Source: CAZQCI01 sp964592255 | GTDB lineage: Bacteria; UBA10199; SBBF01 | Direction: 5' to 3' | Assembly (NCBI GenBank): GCA_964592255.1 | Contig: CAZQCI010000103.1 | Coordinates: forward strand, 1 to 7,754 | DNA length: 7,754 nt | Shown here: positions 1-5,733 of the stretch, in pieces | Position numbering within the stretch: position 1 is the stretch's first letter | Layout: the number at the start of each line of letters is the position of its first letter | The notes under the pieces: generated by a model | What the model was told of the DNA's origin: nothing | What the model saw: the letters and a program-made list of their open reading frames with translations, nothing else | The model's database searches: none | Position numbers and translations under genes: made by a program

Positions 1-51
1 AGTGAATAAAACCAACAAAAATAATACTGACGTTTGAATATAGTTTTTCAT
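1..51 (-). CDS. N-terminal fragment of an exported protein, cut by the left window edge
   Basis: Reading the minus strand from two adjacent ATG codons (starting at 54 and 51) gives an open frame to base 1 that begins MKNYIQTSVLLFLLVLF. This is a basic start followed by a long hydrophobic stretch, as in a Sec or lipoprotein signal peptide. A purine-rich AAAGGG lies just upstream on the minus strand (about 56-61). Its spacing suits the ATG at 51 (4 nt) better than the one at 54 (1 nt), so 51 was chosen. The gene lies downstream of the TSP3 lipoprotein in the same direction, 63-66 bp after its stop, so it may continue the same transcript. The mature protein is outside the window and no function can be given. 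Only 17 codons are visible, so chance remains possible. Confidence 0.5.
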   Translation of the reverse strand, partial: MKNYIQTSVLFLLVLFT

Positions 52-77
52 CATTCCCTTTCTATAACTCCCCCTGC

Positions 78-98
78 CCCCTCTTACTTTAAGAGGGG
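78..98. repeat. Perfect 9-bp inverted repeat between minus-strand genes
   Basis: CCCCTCTTA (78-86) and TAAGAGGGG (90-98) are perfect complements around a 3-base loop, with further partly complementary C-rich and G-rich flanks (69-110). It lies directly after the stop codon of the TSP3 lipoprotein gene. No T run follows the stem on the minus strand, so it is not a canonical intrinsic terminator. It may be an mRNA 3' stabilising hairpin, or one copy of a dispersed palindromic repeat. Confidence 0.6.
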
Positions 99-117
99 AA
101 AAGGGAAGGAAGTACCT

Positions 118-2418
118 TTAATTTTCTAACAATAGTCCGGTGAGATCGAAGCCGGAAAAATCAGCTTCGTCCGCAATGGAAGTGAGTGACGAATTTTTTA
201 CTTCCCCATCACAACCCACAACATAATCGTAACCCGCTTGAGCGGTTGACGAATCGAGGCTGAGAATATTTAAAGTATCGTTGGATAGAGCAATGTCATC
301 CGTCCCTTGCTCGGCACAATAGACAGCATAACGACCCACGGGATAATCCTGGATGCTGATAACACTATTTTCCATACTGCCGTCGCTGGCATTAGTGTAA
401 AAACCAACACCGGTATTGGGTGTAGTGGTGGAACCCGCATCAGCAAGAACAATACGAACACCAGAGACCGTAATATTGGAGTCTGCTGCCTCAATGCCAG
501 TAACATGGTTGGCATTACCCAACTCAATGATCAGATTGGTTAAGCTGATGGAGGCACTCATCACCAAAATACCATCCGCATTGTTCCGAACAGCTTCGTT
601 CACAATGGTAAAACCATCCAAGCCGGTACCGTCTGCAGTAGCAGAAGCCTTAACCGTGGCCGAAAGTGTTGAACTAGTAATCGTTGAAATAAAGGAAGAT
701 AAATCACGTGATGAAAAATCATCCGCGTAACCACCGTAATAATAAACGCCACTCATCGGTTTAAAGAAACTGGTATAAGTAAATGTTCCTTCCGACACAT
801 AAACCGATTTACCTTCTTCAGCTGCTAAACTACCAGCAGCATCCAAAGTGGCTAAAGGCATATCGATGGAGCCATCATTGCTATCACTCCCTGTAGTAGG
901 ATTAACAAATACCGCTTTAGTTTTATCGCCATCAACACCATCACAGTTATTGTCTGTACCTGTGGTATCCGGAATATCTTCTTCTGCCGGGTTAATGGAA
1001 GAAGTAGAATCATCACAATCACAGTCAGATTCAAAACCATCACTATCAGAATCCGACCCTGTTTGATCAGCAACTAAGAGGCACCCATCTTGACCGGCGG
1101 ATTTGCTTCCACCAAACCAATCACTTAAACCATCATTGTCGGAATCGGCAGTTAATGGGTTGGATCCAACTTTTTCTTCCAGTATGTTTGATAACCCATC
1201 GTTGTCGGCATCGTCGTCACAAACGTCTCCAATACCATCGCCATCCGTATCTAAATTAGTAGCATCAACATCGGAATCACATAAGTCGGAATTATCCCCA
1301 ACACCGTCTTCATCCGTATCCAACCATTCTGAAATTTGAGTAGGAAAGGCATCGTCAGCATCGTTGTAACCATCCCCATCCGAGTCGACACTTAACGGGT
1401 TGGTGCCAGCTGTTACTTCTGCTCCATCAAGTAAAGTATCTCCGTCGGAATCGGAATTTGATGGATCTGTACCCAAAGCATTTTCATCCGCATCACTTAA
1501 ACCATCATTGTCCAAATCGTCGTCACACACATCCCCCACACCATCGTCATCCGTATCGGTTTGGTCATTGGAGTCGCCATGTAAAGGACAATTATCAGAG
1601 CCATCCAAAACTCCATCATCGTCAGAGTCCGAATCAACAGGATCCGTACCCGCCACCACTTCTTCCGTATTACTTAAGCCATCCGCATCTTGATCCACAT
1701 CCGCGTTGTCACCAACACCATCTCCATCGGTATCCAACCATTCGTCCGGATCGGAAGGAAAGGCATCTTCTCCGTCAGCCACACAATCACCATCATGGTC
1801 TCCATTGTAAGGGTCTAACGAAAGATCCATTTCCGACAAATTAGGGGTTCCATCCCCATCGGCATCTTCATCTGTAGTGCAGTCAATATCATCTTCAGGA
1901 ATGGACACAGAGGCACTGGAATCGTAAGCCCCAACCATCTTGGCTTCACAAAGCAACAACCATTGACCGCCATTGCTTTGAGTCATCAAGGAAGCATCGG
2001 GAGATAAATTAAGCCCCGGACACCCGGCAAAATTGGTGGAAATTTCAACATGGCCCGCACGCCTTAAAGCCGAAACATTAGGAGCCACATAAGCATCGGC
2101 CTGATAATAAACTTTTAAGCGATATTGATAGGTTTGTCCGTTTTGTAAACCAGATGCTGATACAAGATAATCCCCACGGATGTTGAGTGTCGAATCAGAA
2201 GCGGGTATCACTTCACTGACAGGGGTTTCTCCATCATCCCCTACTTTCCAAACCGAAGCCTCCACACGCAAATAATCGGTATTGAGCTTGTCTAAAGCAT
2301 CCGGCATCTGCAAACGCAAACCAAGGGAGGCGACTGAGCTACTTCCTCCACCACCCCCACCACCACAGGCCGCTAATGTAAATACTGACAACAAAATGAT
2401 TATCGATAAACGCAACAT
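118..2418 (-). CDS. Outer-membrane/surface lipoprotein with TSP3 repeats, MopE-like motif and beta-helix-like C-terminus
   Basis: This is a 766-residue lipoprotein. Residues 1-17 are the signal peptide and LAAC places the lipidated Cys at 18. Gly at +2 argues for outer-membrane sorting. A seven-Gly linker (19-25) follows. Residues 30-175 look like a beta-sandwich domain. Residues about 183-466 are a run of Asp-rich DxDxDG units with 'GTDP/GTNP/GSNP' turns, typical of thrombospondin type 3 calcium-binding repeats. Residues about 457-498 (D-C-D-C-D-D ... I-N-P ... D-N-N-C-D-G) match the MopE-type metal-binding motif. Residues 503-766 begin with VFVNPTTGSDSNDG and contain VYVSEGTF and YYYGGY, as in DUF1565/pectate-lyase-like beta-helices. 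The start has a strong AAGGAGG site 4 nt upstream, 14 bp after the previous gene's stop. No catalytic residues were seen. A structural, adhesive or calcium-stabilised surface role is inferred. Confidence 0.9.
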   Translation of the reverse strand: MLRLSIIILLSVFTLAACGGGGGGGSSSVASLGLRLQMPDALDKLNTDYLRVEASVWKVGDDGETPVSEVIPASDSTLNIRGDYLVSASGLQNGQTYQYRLKVYYQADAYVAPNVSALRRAGHVEISTNFAGCPGLNLSPDASLMTQSNGGQWLLLCEAKMVGAYDSSASVSIPEDDIDCTTDEDADGDGTPNLSEMDLSLDPYNGDHDGDCVADGEDAFPSDPDEWLDTDGDGVGDNADVDQDADGLSNTEEVVAGTDPVDSDSDDDGVLDGSDNCPLHGDSNDQTDTDDDGVGDVCDDDLDNDGLSDADENALGTDPSNSDSDGDTLLDGAEVTAGTNPLSVDSDGDGYNDADDAFPTQISEWLDTDEDGVGDNSDLCDSDVDATNLDTDGDGIGDVCDDDADNDGLSNILEEKVGSNPLTADSDNDGLSDWFGGSKSAGQDGCLLVADQTGSDSDSDGFESDCDCDDSTSSINPAEEDIPDTTGTDNNCDGVDGDKTKAVFVNPTTGSDSNDGSIDMPLATLDAAGSLAAEEGKSVYVSEGTFTYTSFFKPMSGVYYYGGYADDFSSRDLSSFISTITSSTLSATVKASATADGTGLDGFTIVNEAVRNNADGILVMSASISLTNLIIELGNANHVTGIEAADSNITVSGVRIVLADAGSTTTPNTGVGFYTNASDGSMENSVISIQDYPVGRYAVYCAEQGTDDIALSNDTLNILSLDSSTAQAGYDYVVGCDGEVKNSSLTSIADEADFSGFDLTGLLLEN
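925..1872 (-). repeat. TSP3-type Asp-rich repeat block with internal duplications, ending in a MopE-like motif
   Basis: This stretch encodes residues about 183-498 of the large lipoprotein. Units of the form D-x-D-x-D-G recur throughout. A longer unit of DAFP, five or six variable residues, then EWLDTD and DGVGDN occurs twice (residues about 218-238 and 356-376). A second unit, DTD-DG-(V/I)-GDVCDDD followed by DNDGLS, also occurs twice (288-309 and 390-411). The two pairs have different offsets (138 and 102 residues), so the block arose by more than one duplication or shuffling step. The Cys in GDVC and DNCP/DLC are typical of TSP3 units. Confidence 0.85.
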
Positions 2419-2422
2419 ACAT

Positions 2423-2429
2423 CCTCCTT
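2423..2429 (-). promoter_or_regulatory. Strong Shine-Dalgarno site in the 14-bp gap between the two lipoprotein genes
   Basis: On the minus strand the gap reads AAGGAGG, then 4 nt, then ATG (2418). It starts right after the TAA of the upstream lipoprotein gene. This is the best ribosome binding site in the window and fixes the start of the large lipoprotein. It also supports co-transcription of the pair. Confidence 0.8.
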
Positions 2430-2432
2430 GGG

Positions 2433-3275
2433 TTAATAAAATCCTTCCACCACATCTAGCAAAGTACCGCCTAAACTTTCTACAGAGGCATCCGGATCGC
2501 GATAGCCTGGCTGTCCAACACTCGACAAAACAAGATCCTCCCCACTCACCACTGCTTGTCCTCCACTGTTAATGGACAAGCCCGGCCGAAATGTGCGCCG
2601 ATAAAGCGTGAGCGAGACTTGGCTCGACTCACCAGATTGAAGATCTTTCACTTCAAAGGAATAAGTGCCGTAATCAAATGTTTGAGGGTTAATAGAATAC
2701 AGTCCGGTTTGGTTAACTGAGGTGTCTAAATAGGCGCTGTTACGAGAGGCATCGATAACGGGTGTCTCATCACCTGCGGTTAAATTTAAAACTTCTACTT
2801 GAGAAGAAGGCTCGGCAAACACTTCAAAACCCAAACGATTACCGGAAATGGCGGATTTGTCGGTGATATTAGTGAATATAGGAACCGCACTCATCGCAAT
2901 ACTCACACTGGTCAAAGCATTAGGCTCAATGCTTACCCCTTCCTTTTTACCACGACGAATCACCAAACCATTGGGGTTATAGGCCTCAACTAGAATAGTG
3001 CGGGAAGTCCCCACGGGAACATTTAAAATTTGCGCTTCATCAGCATCTCCATCAAATTTTTTAACAATGGGGTCTGAGATATCCTCGGCTGAAAGAGTCA
3101 TTTGGTAATAGACAATTTTTCCAGGCTCAACATCCGGATTGAAAGAACGCGATCCCGTCACTGTAATCGCTAAATTTTTTCCATCTTCCACCGCAGAATG
3201 AGATCCCCCCGTTCCTCCACCACCGCCACAAGCAGAGAGAACACATAAAACAATCATAAAAAAATAATTTCTCAT
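2433..3275 (-). CDS. Beta-rich lipoprotein of unknown function, paired with the TSP3 lipoprotein
   Basis: This is a 280-residue lipoprotein. The start at 3275 is preferred over an upstream in-frame start at 3389. It has AAAGGGGA just ahead and opens directly into a signal peptide (MRNYFFMIVLCVLSAC, lipidated Cys 16). The longer version would add 38 residues, about half of them encoded by a palindromic intergenic element. A Gly tract (17-21, then T-G-G) follows the Cys. Residues about 32-130 form a beta-rich domain with 'LNVPVGTSRTILVEAYNPNG', a pattern I associate with repeated surface lipoprotein domains in deltaproteobacteria-like genomes. Residues about 133-235 look Ig/fibronectin-like (S-G-N-R-L ... 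Y-S-I-N ... Y-G-T-Y-S-F-E-V). The protein ends in a short variable tail. It is probably transcribed with the gene 14 bp downstream and may be its surface partner. No enzyme motif was seen. Confidence 0.85.
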   Translation of the reverse strand: MRNYFFMIVLCVLSACGGGGGTGGSHSAVEDGKNLAITVTGSRSFNPDVEPGKIVYYQMTLSAEDISDPIVKKFDGDADEAQILNVPVGTSRTILVEAYNPNGLVIRRGKKEGVSIEPNALTSVSIAMSAVPIFTNITDKSAISGNRLGFEVFAEPSSQVEVLNLTAGDETPVIDASRNSAYLDTSVNQTGLYSINPQTFDYGTYSFEVKDLQSGESSQVSLTLYRRTFRPGLSINSGGQAVVSGEDLVLSSVGQPGYRDPDASVESLGGTLLDVVEGFY

Positions 3276-3326
3276 AAACTCCCCTTTCGGTAGTGAGTCA
3301 ATTTGAAGTTTAGTAAAGAAAAAACA

Positions 3327-3430
3327 GTCATTCCGGTGAGCTGTTAACCGGACCCCATGGTTCCTGATATTTCTTAAATCAGGATTCAATTTTTTAACAT
3401 GGACCCCGGCTTACTACTTGCCGGGGTGAC
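3327..3430. repeat. Palindromic MITE-like intergenic element, about 104 bp
   Basis: The ends GTCATTCCGG (3327-3336) and CCGGGGTGAC (3421-3430) are inverted copies with two mismatches. Most of the left half recurs inverted in the right half, for example GTTAACCGGACCCCATG against TAAGCCGGGGTCCATG on the opposite strand. The centre is a perfect 6-bp stem, CCTGAT/ATCAGG, around nine bases. This is the layout of a small non-autonomous palindromic element or REP/BIME-like unit. No protein is encoded. It lies upstream of the minus-strand lipoprotein pair and could separate their transcription from the TPR/PEGA gene. No target-site duplication is obvious. Confidence 0.65.
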
Positions 3431-3481
3431 GCCTGATACATCTACAAAAAATTTCAAACTGAGCCACCACCCCCCTTTCTT

Positions 3482-3515
3482 TTTCCTATTTCCTATCTCC
3501 TGCTCTCCTGCTCTC
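3482..3515. repeat. Short pyrimidine tandem repeats after the TPR/PEGA stop codon
   Basis: TTTCCTA occurs twice in tandem (3482-3495), followed at once by two and a half copies of TCTCCTGC (3496-3515), which run into the stop codon of the minus-strand TPR/PEGA gene. The opposite strand is all purine apart from a few bases. It looks like a slippage-prone microsatellite. No terminator hairpin was seen here. Confidence 0.6.
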
Positions 3516-4849
3516 TATTGAAACTGTATACCTACTCCTCCCGCATCCCCACCGCTGGATGAACTTCCGGAACTTCCTCCGTTGTCATCCAGTAATAAAG
3601 CCGCTGTTGCTCCAATAGCCCCGCCCACAATTAAACCCACCACAGTATAAAAAGCCGGGGTTTGGGTAAAAGGCCGCTTCCGCCGCATCACGCGGATATC
3701 GCCTGTTTTCGGTTGAATAAATTCGGCAGGATTATTGAGAACATTTTTGCGGGCCTGGTTGTCGAGTGTGTCCGCCATTTGGGCGACAGAAGCTTTTTTA
3801 TTTTTAAGATAATCGCTTAAAGGCACTGCAACAGGATTATAAGCCGCTTTAAGAAGAGTATCGATCGTTCGTGCCACAACAACAGGTTGCCCATTTTTTG
3901 TTTCGGAAGAAACCAAAACTACCTTGTCCACTTTAAGAGTTTCCCCAATTTTGGTGGCCATTTTAATTTCACTTTCAATCACTTCATCCGTTTTTACCGG
4001 AACCCCTAAATCTTTAACGGAACGCTTGGCCCCCTCCACCCAATTAAGTTTTTTATTAATAAACTGCGTCGTATTGGCCGTAACCGTAACGGGAAAACTT
4101 GTCGTTTGATAATGACTTCCTTCAATAGTCACCAAATAACTGGCTTCAGGTAGATCTTTAAGAACTAAAGGGCTCACTCCTTTTTTAATACCATTCAGAT
4201 AAATGGTTTCTGCTGGAGGATCGGTTTTAATATCGAGAGAACCGGCATGACGCTCCAACAATTCAGCCCGTGTTTTTTTAAACACACCTAAAGAACGTCC
4301 ATTGATAGGTAGCCCTTCCATGGATAGGTGCGGATTAATTTTTAACACTTCTTCGAAAACTGCCTTCGATTCGTCATATCGTTTCTCTTCCTTCAAAATC
4401 ATCACTTTGGTTAGCAAGGCATCAATTAACAGGGCCCCATCTTCACGATTAGCGCGCAAGGAAGCGATCGCAGAGTTAACTGTCACTTCGGCTTCATGAT
4501 ATTGACGATCAAACCAATGCGTTTTAGCCAAACCCAAGTAACGCTCTGCACTAGTTAAATGCGAATTATCGCTGACATAATCCGCATGATAATTCACCAA
4601 AGCCTGGACCTGCGCTTTATCAACAACATGAAAGTAAGGGATTTGTTGTAAACGAGTACGGATAGAATCCGCCGTTTCCTCAACCCAAACCCGGTCTTTT
4701 TCAGAAGAAGGATAAGAAATAACGGCTACAGAGGCCTGTTGAGGATCAAACAACTCTTTCGGCGCGCACCACAAAACCGATTCGACCGAAAAGAAAACCA
4801 TCCAAGCCGCCAAGAAAAAACTAAATTGTCGCCAAACATTTTTTTTCAT
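3515..4849 (-). CDS. Exported TPR/PEGA-domain protein with C-terminal membrane segment
   Basis: This 444-residue protein starts at 4849 behind AAGGGGA. Residues 1-29 are a basic-then-hydrophobic export signal with no good lipobox. Residues 39-88 (VAVISYP ... ADSIRTRLQQIPYFHVVDKAQV) read like the first half of a CsgG/TolB-like alpha/beta domain. Residues 97-172 are TPR-like helices (AERYLGLAKTHWFDRQYHEA; EEKRYDESKAVFEEVLKINP). Residues 203-268 are a PEGA domain (GSLDIKTDPPAETIYLNG, then KG-SPL, then LPEASYLVTIEG). Residues 288-335 (KIGETLKVDKVVLVSS ... VVVARTIDT) resemble the second half of the alpha/beta fold. A hydrophobic helix at 400-420 is followed by a Gly/Ser tail ending GVGIQFQ. The protein is a likely periplasmic scaffold held to a membrane by its C-terminus. 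It shares its architecture with the product of 5734-6714. No enzymatic residues were recognised, and the ligand is unknown. Confidence 0.88.
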   Translation of the reverse strand: MKKNVWRQFSFFLAAWMVFFSVESVLWCAPKELFDPQQASVAVISYPSSEKDRVWVEETADSIRTRLQQIPYFHVVDKAQVQALVNYHADYVSDNSHLTSAERYLGLAKTHWFDRQYHEAEVTVNSAIASLRANREDGALLIDALLTKVMILKEEKRYDESKAVFEEVLKINPHLSMEGLPINGRSLGVFKKTRAELLERHAGSLDIKTDPPAETIYLNGIKKGVSPLVLKDLPEASYLVTIEGSHYQTTSFPVTVTANTTQFINKKLNWVEGAKRSVKDLGVPVKTDEVIESEIKMATKIGETLKVDKVVLVSSETKNGQPVVVARTIDTLLKAAYNPVAVPLSDYLKNKKASVAQMADTLDNQARKNVLNNPAEFIQPKTGDIRVMRRKRPFTQTPAFYTVVGLIVGGAIGATAALLLDDNGGSSGSSSSGGDAGGVGIQFQ

Positions 4850-5035
4850 TTTGTCCCCTTAAGAGCATTTTCTGTGCCAGACTTTTTTAGAACTATTTTT
4901 ATTTCAAAAAACGTCCAGATCAGTTGCAGACAAACACAACAAAACACCTGTTTTAAAAAAACTTTTTCAAATCCAAATAAAAATTAAATATTTTTTTAAA
5001 AAAACTTAAGAAAAAACCTAGGAAGGCATAAGGTG

Positions 5036-5101
5036 ATCGACCGTCCGATTTTCGGACGATATGAGTTCGACAATCGGTCGATTCCAAAATGATTTTTGGA
5101 A
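5036..5101. promoter_or_regulatory. Nested and adjoining inverted repeats in the divergent region
   Basis: Four perfect inverted repeats pack into 66 bp. They are ATCGACCG/CGGTCGAT (5036-5043 with 5075-5082), CGTCCGA/TCGGACG around TTT (5042-5058), TCGAC/GTCGA around five bases (5067-5081), and TTCCAAAA/TTTTGGAA around TGAT (5082-5101). The first and third overlap, so they cannot form together, which would allow a switch between RNA folds. The element could be a structured leader, a small RNA or clustered operator sites. None follows from the sequence alone. Confidence 0.5.
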
Positions 5102-5246
5102 ACCAAACAACAGAGATTTTTTTGTGAACGGATTTTTCTACCCTTACTCCCTCTATACTTTCCCCTAGTAAAGGCGTTCACTGATGTCAAAAAAAATTAA
5201 AAATAAAACTAACGCGCTGCATTAGGCATATTTATTGCTTCACACA

Positions 5247-5275
5247 TTGACAAGGACGTTCACTTTTTTTATGAC
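5247..5275 (+). promoter_or_regulatory. Sigma70-type promoter for the Pal-like/PEGA gene pair
   Basis: A perfect -35 box TTGACA (5247-5252) is followed by a 17-bp spacer and TATGAC (5270-5275; four of six bases match TATAAT). The predicted transcript would start near 5282, about 28 nt before the ATG at 5310. A CGTTCAC motif (5257-5263) sits in the spacer, where a bound regulator would block polymerase. Confidence 0.6.
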
Positions 5276-5309
5276 CATAACTCATCTCAATAGAAAGGAT
5301 GACACTCTT

Positions 5310-5729
5310 ATGCGTATTTTTTCTTTCCTCTTACCTTTCATTCTCTTTTTTATTTCCTGCACCACCTGTAAATTACCCCCAAACCATGCCACACCCTCTT
5401 CTACACCCAACTTGGCACCCATATATTTTGATCTCGGTAGCGACGTGCCTTTGCAGCCGGAAGTAATTCAAAAAAATGCAGCATGGTTAAAAGCCAATCC
5501 ACAAAAAGTAGTTGTCCTAGAAGGAAATTGTGACGAGTTAGGCAACTCCGAATTTAATTTAAAATTAGGTGACCGCCGAGCCCGCGCAGTCATGAAAGCA
5601 CTCATGGACGAAGGGGTTAACGAAAGCCAAGTTATTTTAATAAGCTATGGAAAAGAAAAACCGATAATTAAAACCGGATCCGAAAAAGAAAGGGCGCGTA
5701 ATCGCCGAGTAGATTTTATTTTGAGATAA
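5310..5729 (+). CDS. Pal-like OmpA-family peptidoglycan-binding lipoprotein
   Basis: This 139-residue protein should anchor the outer membrane to peptidoglycan. The start at 5310 is chosen over in-frame upstream starts at 5235 and 5271. It has AAAGGA at 5294-5299, it opens directly into the signal peptide, and the upstream starts precede or overlap the promoter. The signal peptide ends FISC with lipidated Cys 17, and a Pro/Thr-rich linker follows (22-37). The OmpA_C domain covers 38-138: IYFDLGSD, AAWLKANP, then EGNCDELGNSEFNLKLGDRRA. Asp75 and Arg90 keep the 15-residue spacing of the Asp/Arg pair that binds diaminopimelate in OmpA/Pal. The usual GHCDERG is changed to GNCDELG. No tolQRAB genes are visible; the gene is instead coupled to a TPR/PEGA gene 4 bp downstream. 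It may be a specialised Pal paralogue rather than the housekeeping one. Confidence 0.9.
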   Translation: MRIFSFLLPFILFFISCTTCKLPPNHATPSSTPNLAPIYFDLGSDVPLQPEVIQKNAAWLKANPQKVVVLEGNCDELGNSEFNLKLGDRRARAVMKALMDEGVNESQVILISYGKEKPIIKTGSEKERARNRRVDFILR

Positions 5730-5733
5730 AATA

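Larger units (their letters stand above)
4850..5309. other. Divergent intergenic region (460 bp) between the two envelope gene sets
   Basis: No credible gene lies here; the short open frames have no ribosome binding site or recognisable product. The left part (4880-5020) is rich in A and T tracts, including a 14-bp T7A7 palindrome at 4991-5004. The middle holds nested hairpins (5036-5101). The right part holds a promoter for the Pal-like gene (5247-5275) and three CGTTCAC motifs. The minus-strand gene at 4849 must also be driven from this region or from further right, but I could not pick a convincing promoter for it. Neither a tRNA nor a known riboswitch was recognised. Confidence 0.7.

Noticed and set aside
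78..98. Intrinsic terminator for the large lipoprotein gene
   Set aside because: The stem is good, but no T run follows on the minus strand; it was kept only as an inverted repeat.
848..1844. Several plus-strand open frames opposite the TSP3 block
   Set aside because: They are Ser/Pro- or His-rich mirror images of Asp codons on the other strand, with no ribosome sites and no recognisable domains.
925..1872. CRISPR-like or satellite array
   Set aside because: The repeats are diverged, in frame and encode DxDxDG units, so they are protein repeats and not an array with spacers.
2282..2572. Plus-strand 96-residue frame across the two lipoprotein genes
   Set aside because: It is antisense to the signal peptide and Gly tract, with a poly-Pro run created by the GGN codons on the other strand.
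3276..3389. A longer form of the 280-residue lipoprotein starting at 3389
   Set aside because: It would put 38 non-signal residues before a perfect lipoprotein signal peptide, is partly encoded by the palindromic element, and lacks a ribosome site as good as the one before 3275.
4996..5190. A 64-residue minus-strand gene in the divergent region
   Set aside because: It spans hairpins and A/T tracts, has no ribosome site or domain, and is basic and low in complexity.
5235..5309. Longer forms of the Pal-like protein starting at 5235 or 5271
   Set aside because: They overlap the promoter and would bury the signal peptide. The start at 5310 has its own ribosome binding site.
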